Shown here one piece after another: positions 1-10,055 of a stretch of 64,000 nt of DNA. Made by a program: the position numbers and the translations under genes. The DNA lies in the NCBI GenBank assembly GCA_047495785.1, contig JBLDXI010000031.1:1426001-1490000 (forward strand). Reading direction: 5' to 3'. The notes beneath the pieces are model-generated. The model was not told the DNA's origin. It was given only the letters and a program-made list of their open reading frames with translations, and did no database searches. This DNA is from Lepidodermella squamata. Taxonomy: Eukaryota; Gastrotricha. How positions within the stretch are numbered: position 1 is the first letter of the stretch; each line of letters begins with the position of its first letter.

Positions 1-694
1 AACTTCTTCGCTGCTGTCGGGCAGCACATTTCCGGTTCTTGAATCGAACTGATAGCTCCATGCAAACTTCGACAAATTTCGGAAACCACGAGTGCGCCAT
101 TGCTTGTTTTGTAAATATTGTCGGCTCAGTGCAACTTTATATAAGGTTTAGCCACGGTGTCCTTGTTTCTACACCGACATGGTTCTTTCAAATGAAATGG
201 CCATGTTCATGCGGGGACGTAGCTAAATGTGTCACGTTAGAAGGGATTCGCGCTGTGCGCACTAGCCTAGAACGAATTTGTTGTGTACGAAATGTATGAA
301 AATTGGATGACAGAATTTGCATGCAGGTTTAACTGTGTCTGTTTTAGCACTGACGATGACGTGCCTAGTAAAGAAAATTGAAAGCATAGGTAGCGTACGT
401 TCTAAAATGTTGTTGAGCTATTACGTTTGTGATCATTCAATTACAATCTGTTATTTCCAAATGTAATTAGGCTTTGATAATGTAATAAGTCTAGAAGCGG
501 GTTATGTAAATTTCTTTGTATTTCCTAACGGACAATTGAATGAGGTCGAAATTCTTCGGATGATTAACTTCAAATATCCATGAAAAATTATTTACCGGTT
601 AATTAAGTAGGAAGACAATCGATTCTGTTTGATCTCAACGGAATCCAAAAAATTGAACTAAAGAATTTGCTTGAGAAGACAATGGGACACTTTG
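1..694. other. Upstream stretch with no supported gene
   Basis: AT-rich sequence before the PLAT gene. An open frame at 39-299 (86 codons) shows no recognisable family and no good splice context. The PLAT gene may have further 5' exons here or beyond the window edge, but I cannot identify one. The PLAT frame is closed by a stop at 659-661, so its first visible exon starts after that. Confidence 0.5.
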
Positions 695-3600
695 ATGAAA
701 TTGGTTGTGACGGCAATTAATGAAAATATAACAATTTTGTGTACCAAGGTATACATTAATGTGCGGGGCCAACGAGGCGATACCGGCAAGCGATGGGTGA
801 TCAACTCATCTCACGGCCAGGGTCCTTCAATCGCAGCTGGGGTGATCATGATCTACGAGTTGGCATGTGTTGATCTTGGAACGATAAAAGGTATCAGCGT
901 TGGCCACGACAAGCCGGGCAAGGATGCAGGGTACTACTTCGAGAAGGCTATCATTCGACCGACTCATCTCGATGTTCAATACGTGTTCGAGTTTGACAAG
1001 TAATTATGACTATTTAAGCCTAGGAATCAGGGCTAGGTCAAAACTAAGGTTATAAAGTAGACTAGATTGAAAAGATACTGCAAAGTAGCTTACCTCGAAC
1101 TAGATTCAGATAGAAACAAAATTCGATTGGCGGGAATAGGATTCAAGACTAGAACGAATTGCGAGAGGTTGGGGGAGTAGGAATTAGGACATTATTTGCT
1201 GATTAACATGGAGGAAAAATTGAAACTATGTATTTGACTTCTAAGGCCATTGGAAGGTACTGAAATCGATGTAATTGTCGAGGTACCCAAGCCTCCCACG
1301 CCAAAACTAGACCCCAACGACTGGGTTATGTGGTGGGAGTCAGAAGGAGACCAGCAGTTTGATTTCTTACAACTCCATATGATGTTCGTTGGAACTAAGG
1401 TATAGTTCGATTTTCAGGCTCCCTGAACCTTTTAACCAACCTTGCAGGGTAATTCTTCGTACTTACTTGATGTCGAAATCGGCCCTGGCGAGTCGAGCCA
1501 GTATAAGATTCATCTGGAGAAGGAAATTGGTGAACTTACTGGAGTAAGGTTAAAACACGGCCCGAAAGTGACTGGAAAACATCCGCCGTGGAAAATCATT
1601 GAAATGCGTCTGAAAAACAAAGTTACCGGGCAGCTATTTAAATTTCGACCAGGGGTTATCGGGGCCCCGCCGCCGCCTCCGCCCAAAACACCCTCACCAC
1701 CTCCGATCATGCCGATAAAGGAGGTGAAATTACTGAAACCTAAACCGAAAACCCCGGCTGCGAGTCCCGTCCCACCACCTCAACCGAAAGATGACGAAAA
1801 ATTTCGCTATCGTGTCGAAGTGCTTACTTCTGTAAACTCGGTTCCGATTCAGCTTCAGCCTGAGATGTACATAAAATTCTTCGGCGAGCTGACTACAACC
1901 GATATCTGTTGGTTCGGCCGGTCTTCGGTTAATGCCGTAGCTTTTCGACCAGGGCAGTTCGATGCCTTTGAAATGACGTTGGATGAAGATTTGGGCGTGG
2001 TTCAAGACGTGTGCCTTGGTTTGGGTCGAAAACGAGTGGATGATGGCAAAGGGCTCCTGACTGGGCTGGCAATTGATAGGATTGTCATCAAACCTTCGCA
2101 TGAACCCGGGAAGGAATATGTATTCACTGATGGGTTAGTTTGTAGCAATTAGAGCTTGTCCTGAACAAAGATCTTTCCATAGTTTCCGGAATCTATCGCA
2201 AACGGAGCCTATAGAATGGTTACTATCGTGGGTCTGTGCCGATACGCAAAAGCCAGTCGCAGCTACGGTGAATCTCGTGCTATACGGAGGTGGGAAGCAC
2301 AAATCGAGCGAGATTTTAGTCTCGACTATTATCAAGCCCGGGCAGAGCGAGGAGCATCGTTGCGAATTCAGAGACCGCTTGGGCGAAGACTCTCACTTCC
2401 GCCCCTACAAAGTTCGAGCAGGATTTCCGCATGACAAGCAGAGCGAGGAAAGGATTCGTTGGGATCTGGTCTATGTAACTTGGCTTTTGAAACTCGAAAC
2501 ATGTTGTTAAATTTAAATTTCAGGTTCGCCTCCGCTGCATCCAGCTTAACAAGCTTTACACATTCACCCTAACAAAAGGACGTGAGTTCTTTATTAAGGA
2601 GAGAATCTAATCTAATTCAAGATTTTCAGCTGTTATATTCAGCGATGACATGGATGGATGGAGAGAAATTCCGATGGACATGGCCCCTAACCAAAAAGCT
2701 CCACCAAGTGAAATCTATTTGTTACCCAAGCTAGCACTAACTCATTCTTCCATTATTTTCAGTTATAATCTATCAGCTGGATATCCAGACGAGTACAAGA
2801 GTAAGTTGATAAACCCTCTATTATTTATTAATTCGCCTCCAGATTCAAGCAGCTCCAGACTCAGAGATCTACGTGAATATCAAAGGTCGTAAGGGTGATT
2901 GTGGGACAAGGTTCCTAAAGTTTTCTTCTAATAACGCTTTCCAGAACTTTCTCCCCGGTCAAGTAAGTCCAACTGATTATTTTTGAAGGTTTACATGTTA
3001 TCCCTCTTAGGTTGATACCTTCCGAATTGAAGCCGTCGATCTTGGAGAAATCCGGTCCATAATTCTCGGCCATAACGATTCTGGGGTGTTCAAATCTTGG
3101 CACTGCGATCGCGTGCTGCTCTTGAACCGTCTAACCGGCGAGCAGTATGAATTCGCTGTCCAGAACTGGTTCGATCGGCTGAAGAGCGACAAATTGATCG
3201 AGCGCCGACTTCGACCGTCAGAGAAGGCTGTCCCACCTCCTTTGAGCCACAAATGGATGGTCACGCTTGACGTAGCAAACCACCCGGCTGCGGGGACGAA
3301 AGTGCCATTAGGCGTGGTAATTTGCGGCCGCAATAGCTCGAGTCGAACGTTGGAGTTGAAAATGGCGGATGGCTTTGCCCCGGGTAACTCTTACGAATTC
3401 GCCATCAGTGTCGATTTGGATGATATCGATAAAACCATTGGAGAGGTTCGCTTTCTTTTCTAAAATCTCAATCTCGAATCCAACCACTTACTTACATAAA
3501 ATATCCCGATTCAGATCAAATTTGACCTAGCCTTGGTCTATTTTTTTTAAATGTGATCATTCGAATCTGTTGCAGGTTTATAAAGTAAGACTCGGATTTC

Positions 3601-5107
3601 CAAAGTGGCAAAATGATCCTGCAATATTAATTGATCGAATGGTCCTGAAAGAAGTCGCTAGTGGGGCACAATACACGGTGTTTGTTCGCGAGTGGGTTTG
3701 GGCTTCGGCTAAACACGACGGCTGGCGCGAATTCTTCGCCGAGGGCACAACCTACCCTCGCCTTGAGGTAGGCATCGATTTCTGTGACTGAAGCTCAGAA
3801 TTAAGGTATTTCTCAGGTCATCAAGTATCAAGTGTCAATGTGGACTGGTTCTGACTTGCAGGCCGAAACAGATACTGATATTTACCTGGAAATCGAAGGT
3901 TCGCTTGGCTCTACTGGGAAACGGAGACTAGCCAACTCACTGACCCATACGAAACCATTCGCATCAGGCGAGGTGAGTAAAATTAGCATATAGTCCCAAG
4001 CTTGAATAACTCTGGGATACAGATGGACATGTTTGACATCGAAGCGCTGGATCTCGGTGATATTCGCTCGATCTCTGTTGTTCTCGCCCCTGATGAAGAC
4101 AGTGACCGCAATAACTGGCACCTAGTCCGAGTTCTCATTGCAAAGCATCCGTTAGGAACTCAGGAGTTTGTGTTCAACTGCAACTACTGGTTCGATAATT
4201 CAGCCCATCTGCAAACGTTTCCGGTTTCACTTCAGGAGATCAAGCCACCATTGTCCGGCCTTCATCCAAGTACGTTACGCTTGAATGAATTTCGGAAGGA
4301 TAATATTTCTCGTGTTTTCTAGATTCAAACTATCTGGTGTTCACATCAACCGGGCCAGAGCAGGATATGGGGAAAGCTGCCCACGTAGTCCTGGAAATTT
4401 TTGGCGAAACTGGAGCCTTTGGACCCTTCATGTTGAACAAACCCGACGTGGCGCCTAGTCAACGTCCTTTCCAACCCGGCTTTGTCGACGCGTTCCCAAT
4501 AGCAGTCGACGAAGAATCTGTTGGGAAACTACTGAAGATCCGGATCCAAAACTTGGGAGCTGAACCCTGTTGGTTCTTGGATAAGGTCGCTATCTACGAT
4601 TTGAAGCGCCCTCGTGCTGTGACGCATTGTTTCGATGTTTTCGATTGGCTGGCCCCAGAATACAACGACGGAGATAGTTGTAAAGAGTTTCCTTTCAAGC
4701 ATATCCGCCAGCCTGTGTTACCAACCGAGTATTACACGATTGAGATTTTCAATGGACCCGCTGGTACGCCAATGATGGGCGAAGAAAGTATAACTTGTTA
4801 TATTGAACTTATGGGCAAATCGCCGCTCACGACTGGCGTAAGGCCGTTGAGGAAGAATCATGATAAAAATCTTATTCATCAACCAAACGTGGTAAGTAAA
4901 AGAGTTTGATTTGAAGCTGAACAATTTAATGAGAAATGTCATCCATTTTCCAGCCCAATGTGTTTTGTATAATGGCTGTTGGCGTCGGGGACATTGAACG
5001 TGTTCGAATTGGTCATACGGCTGAGATGCCTTACTTCAGATGGCACATCCTTCAAGTCAAGATCACCTACAGCGAAAAGCAACGAATTTTCCCATGCAAC
5101 ATGTAAC
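695..5107 (+). CDS. LOXHD1-like protein of about nine PLAT domains (5' end uncertain)
   Basis: Exons read: 695-999, 1246-1399, 1448-2133, about 2195-2474 (or to 2468), 2524-2581, 2630-2707, 2763-2800, 2843-2962, 3011-3445, 3576-3767, 3862-3972, 4023-4269, 4323-4891, 4954-5107. All junctions are GT-AG and keep frame. The product is a chain of PLAT/LH2 beta-sandwiches. Repeated marks include VYINVRGQRGDTG, YVNIKGRKGD, VDTFRIEAVDLGEIRSI, LGHNDSG, WHCDRVLL and CNYWFD, typical of LOXHD1 and lipoxygenase PLAT units. A proline-rich linker (six prolines in a row, about 1665-1690, then a Pro/Lys stretch to 1790) separates the second and third units. No lipoxygenase catalytic domain is visible. LOXHD1 proteins sit under the plasma membrane of hair cells, and PLAT units bind lipid or protein; a membrane-cortex adaptor role is inferred. 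ATG 695 is the first Met in the open exon, but the true start may lie upstream. The last PLAT unit ends abruptly at the 5105 stop. Confidence 0.85.
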
Positions 5108-5131
5108 TTTCAACACTAAATTTTGCTTCAG

Positions 5132-5250
5132 GGCTCAATTCCGTTGAATCTAGGGTTTTGGTCCGGGATGTTAATACGAGTGACCCAACTGAGTTGATGC
5201 TGGCTGCTGATCCAACTTATCCTTCAATGATTCCGCCATCAGCTGACTAA
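5132..5250 (+). pseudogene. Possible detached C-terminal segment of the PLAT gene
   Basis: A 39-codon open stretch starting LNSVESRVLVRDVN and ending PPSAD-stop continues the last PLAT unit well: other units end in CNYWFD or QNWFD, and here CNM plus a Trp built from T+GG would give CNMWLNS. The 27 bases between (5105-5131) begin with a stop and have no GT at the needed phase. The only GT (5103) would give a 29-nt intron and the wrong frame. Either a non-canonical tiny intron, a sequencing error or a truncating mutation separates it from the gene. Confidence 0.4.
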
Positions 5251-5488
5251 GTTAATAACTCACGATGAGGACTGAGAAATTGTACCTTTGTATCATATTG
5301 TTGATGGGTCACCGGTTTCAGTGATTGAGTAAATATTATGTAGTTACAATTCTGGAGAATGTTGGTAAGCCATGGTAAAGTTACAATAACGGTGAATATA
5401 CTTTAGCCTGAACCGATTCTCAAGTCCGCTATAACAGAAATAAGGTTTCCCGCTCATTCATTGCTGAATAAGTCCGCCGACGCACACA

Positions 5489-5547
5489 TTATCTGCATCG
5501 AGTTATCACTGAAATGACGATAAGACGCCGGGGTGTTTAATTTAAAG
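5489..5547 (+). promoter_or_regulatory. GATA-triplet promoter of the first tandem ARRDC gene
   Basis: Three GATA-factor motifs lie within 36 bp: TTATC at 5489 and 5503 (reverse) and GATAAG at 5519 (forward), followed by a TATA-like TTAATTTAAAG at 5537-5547. The same sites with the same spacing precede the paralogous gene at 8309-8368. GATA clusters commonly drive gut expression in invertebrates; that role is inferred. The element lies about 100 bp before the ATG at 5644. Confidence 0.55.
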
Positions 5548-5643
5548 AGACTGGACTGTGATGGCCTCTGTACAGTCTGCACTTATCATAAATCTCGACT
5601 AAAGAAAGCTTTTTCGCTGTTCGCTTCTTCGCTAACAAAAGCA

Positions 5644-6979
5644 ATGGGCATTCAATCTATGCATTTATCGGTCGAAAAACCGATCTATTACGCTGGTGAA
5701 CAGATTCGAGGCATGTGTACAGTTGTCGTATCGAGCCCGTGTCAGCTAGGCGTCATCCAAATGCGGTTTGAAGGCAACGCAAATGTCTATTGGACAGAAA
5801 CCCATACGAAATCTGAAACGGATTCGAATGGCAATCAAACCAGCACTACAGAGACGATAACGCATACTTCAAACCAAGAGCTGGTTTGCATCCATCGCGA
5901 TCTCGTTGTCCAGGGCGGTTACTTCCAGCCAGGCACCTATTCGCTGCCATTCGTTTTCGACACGCCGTACAGTTTGGTCAGCTCATTTGAAGGATTCCAT
6001 GGGTCTGTTCGGTATTTTGTGAAGGCGAAGAAGCCAAGATTTGGTGGCATCACCTGCGCCTTCGCTCATAAGGTCAAAAGCTTTGTTAGGATCCTGCAAC
6101 CTATCGATACCAACATCCCAATGTACATGGTGAGTAAATTGAAGAAAAAACTTTACTTTGCATTTCTGAAAATTAATTTGACAATTCGATTAACATTTAA
6201 AAGACTTCGTTCACTTTATCGATGGAATTTTTTTATACCCTTGTTTAGTTCCCGGTTGCTGGAACAGACAACAAGACCATCTGCTGTTTATGCTGTGCTT
6301 CGGGTCCACTAACAATCGAAGTGAACTGCGACCGTGCTGCCTTCTGTCCTGGAGATACGGCCTATATAACGGCTCATTTCGACAACAAATCCTCGCGTGA
6401 GGTCAAGCCTTACGTACGGTTGGTCCAGCATCAACGATATTACACCCCAACGTCATCGAATTATGCCGAAAAGAAGTACGATTTGGTCCCGGCTCCGGGG
6501 CAGAGACAGTTGGAGCAAACTCTTGGCGAGAATGGCGATGCTCATTGGGAACAAATCGCCTTTCTTATCCCACCATGTTACTCCTCACTGAAATGCGAAA
6601 ACATTGATATCAGTTACTGTATTGAGGTATAAATCTTCAAAATTTGAGAAATTGAGCAATATTCGGATAAAACTAGGTGTGCATGGACATTCCGATGGCG
6701 TTTGATTTGAAAGTCTCGTTGCCGGTTATCATGGGAACAATACCGTTCCGAGGTCAACAGGTCGTTACGCAGCAAGTGTCGTCCAGCATCCCGACCGGTT
6801 GGGGCGGTGTTGGAATTCAATCGAGTGGGCAAAAGGCGAATTCGCTGCCTGCACCGCCGATTTCACCCGCAAACAGCTTGCAAGTCGAAGCTCCGCCACC
6901 TAACTATTTCGAGCTGGTTTTCAACGGCGATGCGAGGATTGCAGAGGAAGCTGATGCTAAAAAACCAAGCAAGAAGTAA
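5644..6979 (+). CDS. Arrestin domain-containing protein, tandem copy 1
   Basis: Three exons, 5644-6129, 6249-6626 and 6677-6979, encode 388 aa. The N-terminal arrestin fold spans roughly residues 1-165 (IYYAGEQIRGMCTVVVSS; GGYFQPGTYSLPF; FEGFHGSVRYFVKAK). The C-terminal fold begins after a KTICCLCCASGPLTIE segment, the usual inter-domain start in ARRDC proteins, and runs to about 310 (YCPGDT-type strand, KPYVRLVQHQRYY, IPPCYSS, ISYCIEV). A PPNY motif at 362-365 fits the PPxY by which ARRDC adaptors recruit NEDD4-type ubiquitin ligases to membrane cargo. The start is the first Met of the canonical N-terminal strand; an upstream open stretch from 5533 lacks family similarity. It is almost identical to the gene at 8487, including promoter and 3' flank. 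Unlike the minus-strand ARRDC genes it has no introns inside the N-domain. Confidence 0.92.
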
Positions 6980-8308
6980 CCACACAGGCCAATAATATTG
7001 AACATTTAAGATCAACTGTTGATTTGACGTGATTTTGAAGTCATCTATTGAGTTAATAATTAGCGTGGAAGTTTGTAGCCTTTGAAGCCTTTGAACAAAA
7101 ATTGTCCTGGCTTTACCCGGCTTTATCATTCTGGGTGTATCATCGGCTAATTTGTAAATTCCCGATCACCTATGGAAAAAGTCGGAAAATATAAAAAAAC
7201 ACTGAATTATTGAAGCAACGCAGCTGTGAAAAACCCCGAAATATTGCGGAAAATAACTGATGATTACTGCCAACCACAGCTCGAATAGTGAGAAGCAAAC
7301 TTCAGAAATTACGAGTAAAAACGGAGTATGACTGAATATCATTCGGTAAGTTTTCGCTCCATCTTCGCAAGGCCGTAGATTTGTTTATCGGAAAAATGTC
7401 CGTATTTCGCGGAACAAAATATATATTCTACCGTCGGAATCTATAGTGATAATAAAAATATCTCTTTTCATGTTAAATTACTTATTTTTCACTCTCAATA
7501 TATTTTTCCTCGAATAATGTCTTTTCGATGACGGAACAATGAGCCACGCCTCTTGCCATCACGAACGGGGGCATAGCTTTCACTTCCTAATCTTCAGCTT
7601 CGATAACTGGAAACTTCGAGCTTCGAGTCACACGACCAATAGGAAGAATAGGCCCAGAGTTGTCCCTGCCGTGTATAATTGCACGTTTAGGCTTACTGAT
7701 AGTTTGATTTTCTTTATCGAAGCTATATCGTTGATTAAAAAGTTATTTCTGCATTTCCGCGATACCTTGAAACACGCATGCAGGTTGAAGCTATAACAGC
7801 GGTTCGCAAAGTGGCGGACCCGTGCGCATTGGCGCAGTTCGAAAGATTGAATTCGCACGCATGCGCATTGGCGCACGCGGAGCCATAGCGCGTAGCCATA
7901 GACATAATTCAGTCTATTTGCGAACCACTGAGCTATAAGGCAATTCACGCACGTGCAAGTGTTTTGCTATCGAGCAGTGCTGTTCAACGCGCTGGTGAAG
8001 GTGCTTCTCCGTTATACCGACATGCCATATTTGAACTGTTATTAAACGACGCACTAGAGCCGTTCGCCAAGAGTTTATGCGCTTTGGGGTCTTTCACAAT
8101 AGCGTTTGCGGCTATTATTTTATTTTGAATTATGATGAGAAATTTGCGTAATAAATAATTATTGTTATTATCAATGAAATTTTAACCATGGGAAAAGATA
8201 CTGTTACGATGGGTGTACTTCCTTACTAACCACGGTCCGCGGTTTTTTACAGACCTCTAAATCGGATATATGTTGGCTTTCAGCTCATTCCGCTGACGCC
8301 CACAAACA
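6980..8308. other. Spacer between tandem ARRDC copies
   Basis: AT-rich, no gene. It holds a hAT-type MITE (7797-7930) and, near its end from about 8250, the start of the duplicated promoter region. The first about 100 bases after each stop codon also match between copies (a GATCAACTGTTGATTTGACGTG stretch split by small changes), placing the end of the duplicated unit near 7100 and 9930. Confidence 0.6.
7797..7930. mobile_element. 134-bp hAT-type MITE with 8-bp target duplication
   Basis: The element starts CAGCGGTTCGCAAA and ends TTTGCGAACCACTG, a 14-bp terminal inverted repeat with one mismatch. It is flanked on both sides by AGCTATAA (7789-7796 and 7931-7938), an exact 8-bp target-site duplication. 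CA-GTGGTTC-type ends and 8-bp duplications are hallmarks of hAT transposons. The interior is GC-rich with two copies of GCGCATTGGCGCA and has no coding capacity. Confidence 0.9.
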
Positions 8309-8368
8309 TTATCGGCAGTGAGTTATCGCTGGAACGACGATAAGACACCGTGGTGTGTTATTTAAATA
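8309..8368 (+). promoter_or_regulatory. GATA-triplet promoter of the second tandem ARRDC gene
   Basis: TTATC at 8309 and 8323, GATAAG at 8339-8344 and TTATTTAAATA at 8358-8368 repeat the arrangement at 5489-5547 with the same 14- and 16-bp steps. Intervening bases have drifted, so the retained motifs look constrained or simply recent. Confidence 0.55.
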
Positions 8369-8486
8369 GACCTGGAACTGAGGACCACTGTACCACCCGC
8401 ACTAGTTGAAAATCTAGAATACACCAAGTTTCTTCGCGCTCCATAAAACAACGAATAACAATTCAAGCTAACAAAAGCTGTTAGCA

Positions 8487-9810
8487 ATGGGCATTCAATC
8501 GATGCATTTATCGGTCGAAAAACCGATCTACTACGCTGGTGAACAGATTCGAGGCATGTGTACAGTTGTCGTATCGAGCCCGTGCCAGCTCGGCGTCATC
8601 CAAATGCGGTTTGAAGGCAACGCAAACGTCTATTGGACAGAGACCAACACGAAAAACGAAACTGATACGCATGGCAATACGGTCACCGTTACTGAAACGA
8701 TAGAGCATTCTTCAAATCAAGAGCTGGTTTGCATCCATCGCGATCTCGTTGTCCAGGGCGGTTACTTCCAACCAGGCACCTATTCGCTGCCATTCGCTAT
8801 CGACACGCCGTACAGCTTGGTCAGCTCTTTTGAGGGATTCCATGGATCGGTTCGGTATTTTGTGAAGGCGAAGAAGCCAAGATTCGGCGGTATCACTTGC
8901 GCGTTCGCGCATAAGGTCAAAAGCTTTGTTAGGATCCTGCAACCTATCGATACCAACATCCCAATGTACATGGTAAGCAAAATGCAAAATGAAGAAACTG
9001 CTAAAATTTTTGAAACGTATTTCGAATTCGAATCGGTTTATATGATTCATTCAGTTATCGTCAGTTATCATTTTAGTTCCCTGTTTCTGGAACCGATGAC
9101 AAGACCATCTGCTGTTTATGCTGTGCTTCCGGTCCGCTGACAATCGAAGCAAAATGCGACCGAGCAGCCTACTGCCCAGGGGATACGTCCTACATTACGG
9201 CTCATTTCGACAACAAATCCTCCCGTGAGGTGAGGCCTTACGTGCGATTGGTCCAGCATCAACGTTACTACGCTACAACATCATCGAATTTTGCTGAGAA
9301 GAAGTACGATTTGGTCCCAGCTCCGGGGCAGAGGCAACTGGAGCAAACTCTGGGCGAGAATATCGACGCTCATTGGGAAAACATCGCTTTTCAAATTCCG
9401 CCATGTTACTCCTCGCTGAAATGCGAAAATCTTGAGATCAGCTACTGTATTGAGGTATTGATCTTCATTTCTTCCGTGCAATTAAGCAATATTCCTATGA
9501 AACTATATAGGTTTGCATGGATATTCCGATGGCGTTTGACTTGAAGGTTTCACTGCCTGTTGTCATGGGAACAATCCCGTTCCGCGGCCAACAGGTCGTT
9601 ACGCAACAGGTGGCACCAAGCACGGTTGGTTGGGGCGGGATTGGCATGCAGTCCAGTGGCCAAAAGGCGAGTACACCGCCGGCACCACCGATTAAAGCCG
9701 CTAGCAGCCTGCAAGCCGAAGTTCCGCCACCTAACTATTTCGAGCTGGTTTTCAATGGCGACGCGAAGATTGCAGAGGAAGCTGATGCTAAAAAGCCAAG
9801 CAAGAAGTAA
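8487..9810 (+). CDS. Arrestin domain-containing protein, tandem copy 2
   Basis: Exons 8487-8972, 9077-9454 and 9511-9810 encode 387 aa with the same exon phases as the gene at 5644. Both arrestin folds, the CCLCCASGPLTIE segment and a PPNY motif (361-364) are kept. Exon 1 differs from copy 1 at only two residues outside a short block (residues about 54-76), where about ten of 23 differ; that block is a Thr/Asn/Ser-rich loop of the N-domain. The C-tail linker (about 322-355) also differs modestly. Introns have diverged more than exons. The product is expected to act as a membrane-cargo adaptor for ubiquitin ligases, like its twin. Confidence 0.92.
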
Positions 9811-10055
9811 CCTTTCAGGCCGAGAATATATGAACCTTTACGATCAACTGTTGATTTGACGTGTTGATTTTGAAGTTCAATTATTTATTGGCGTAAAAAT
9901 CAGCGTAAAGGTTTTTAGCGCTTGGAGCAAGATTAAACAACAAAATATAGTGAGGATTGCCCACCCATTCTCACAGACAACTAAACCATAGATTTTCCTA
10001 ACAAAAGTATCCAACTGTAGAGATTGTATAGGTACAGAGAAAAACGGATCAGATA

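Noticed and set aside
39-299. 86-codon open frame at the window start
   Set aside because: No family features, no splice support and no link to the PLAT frame.
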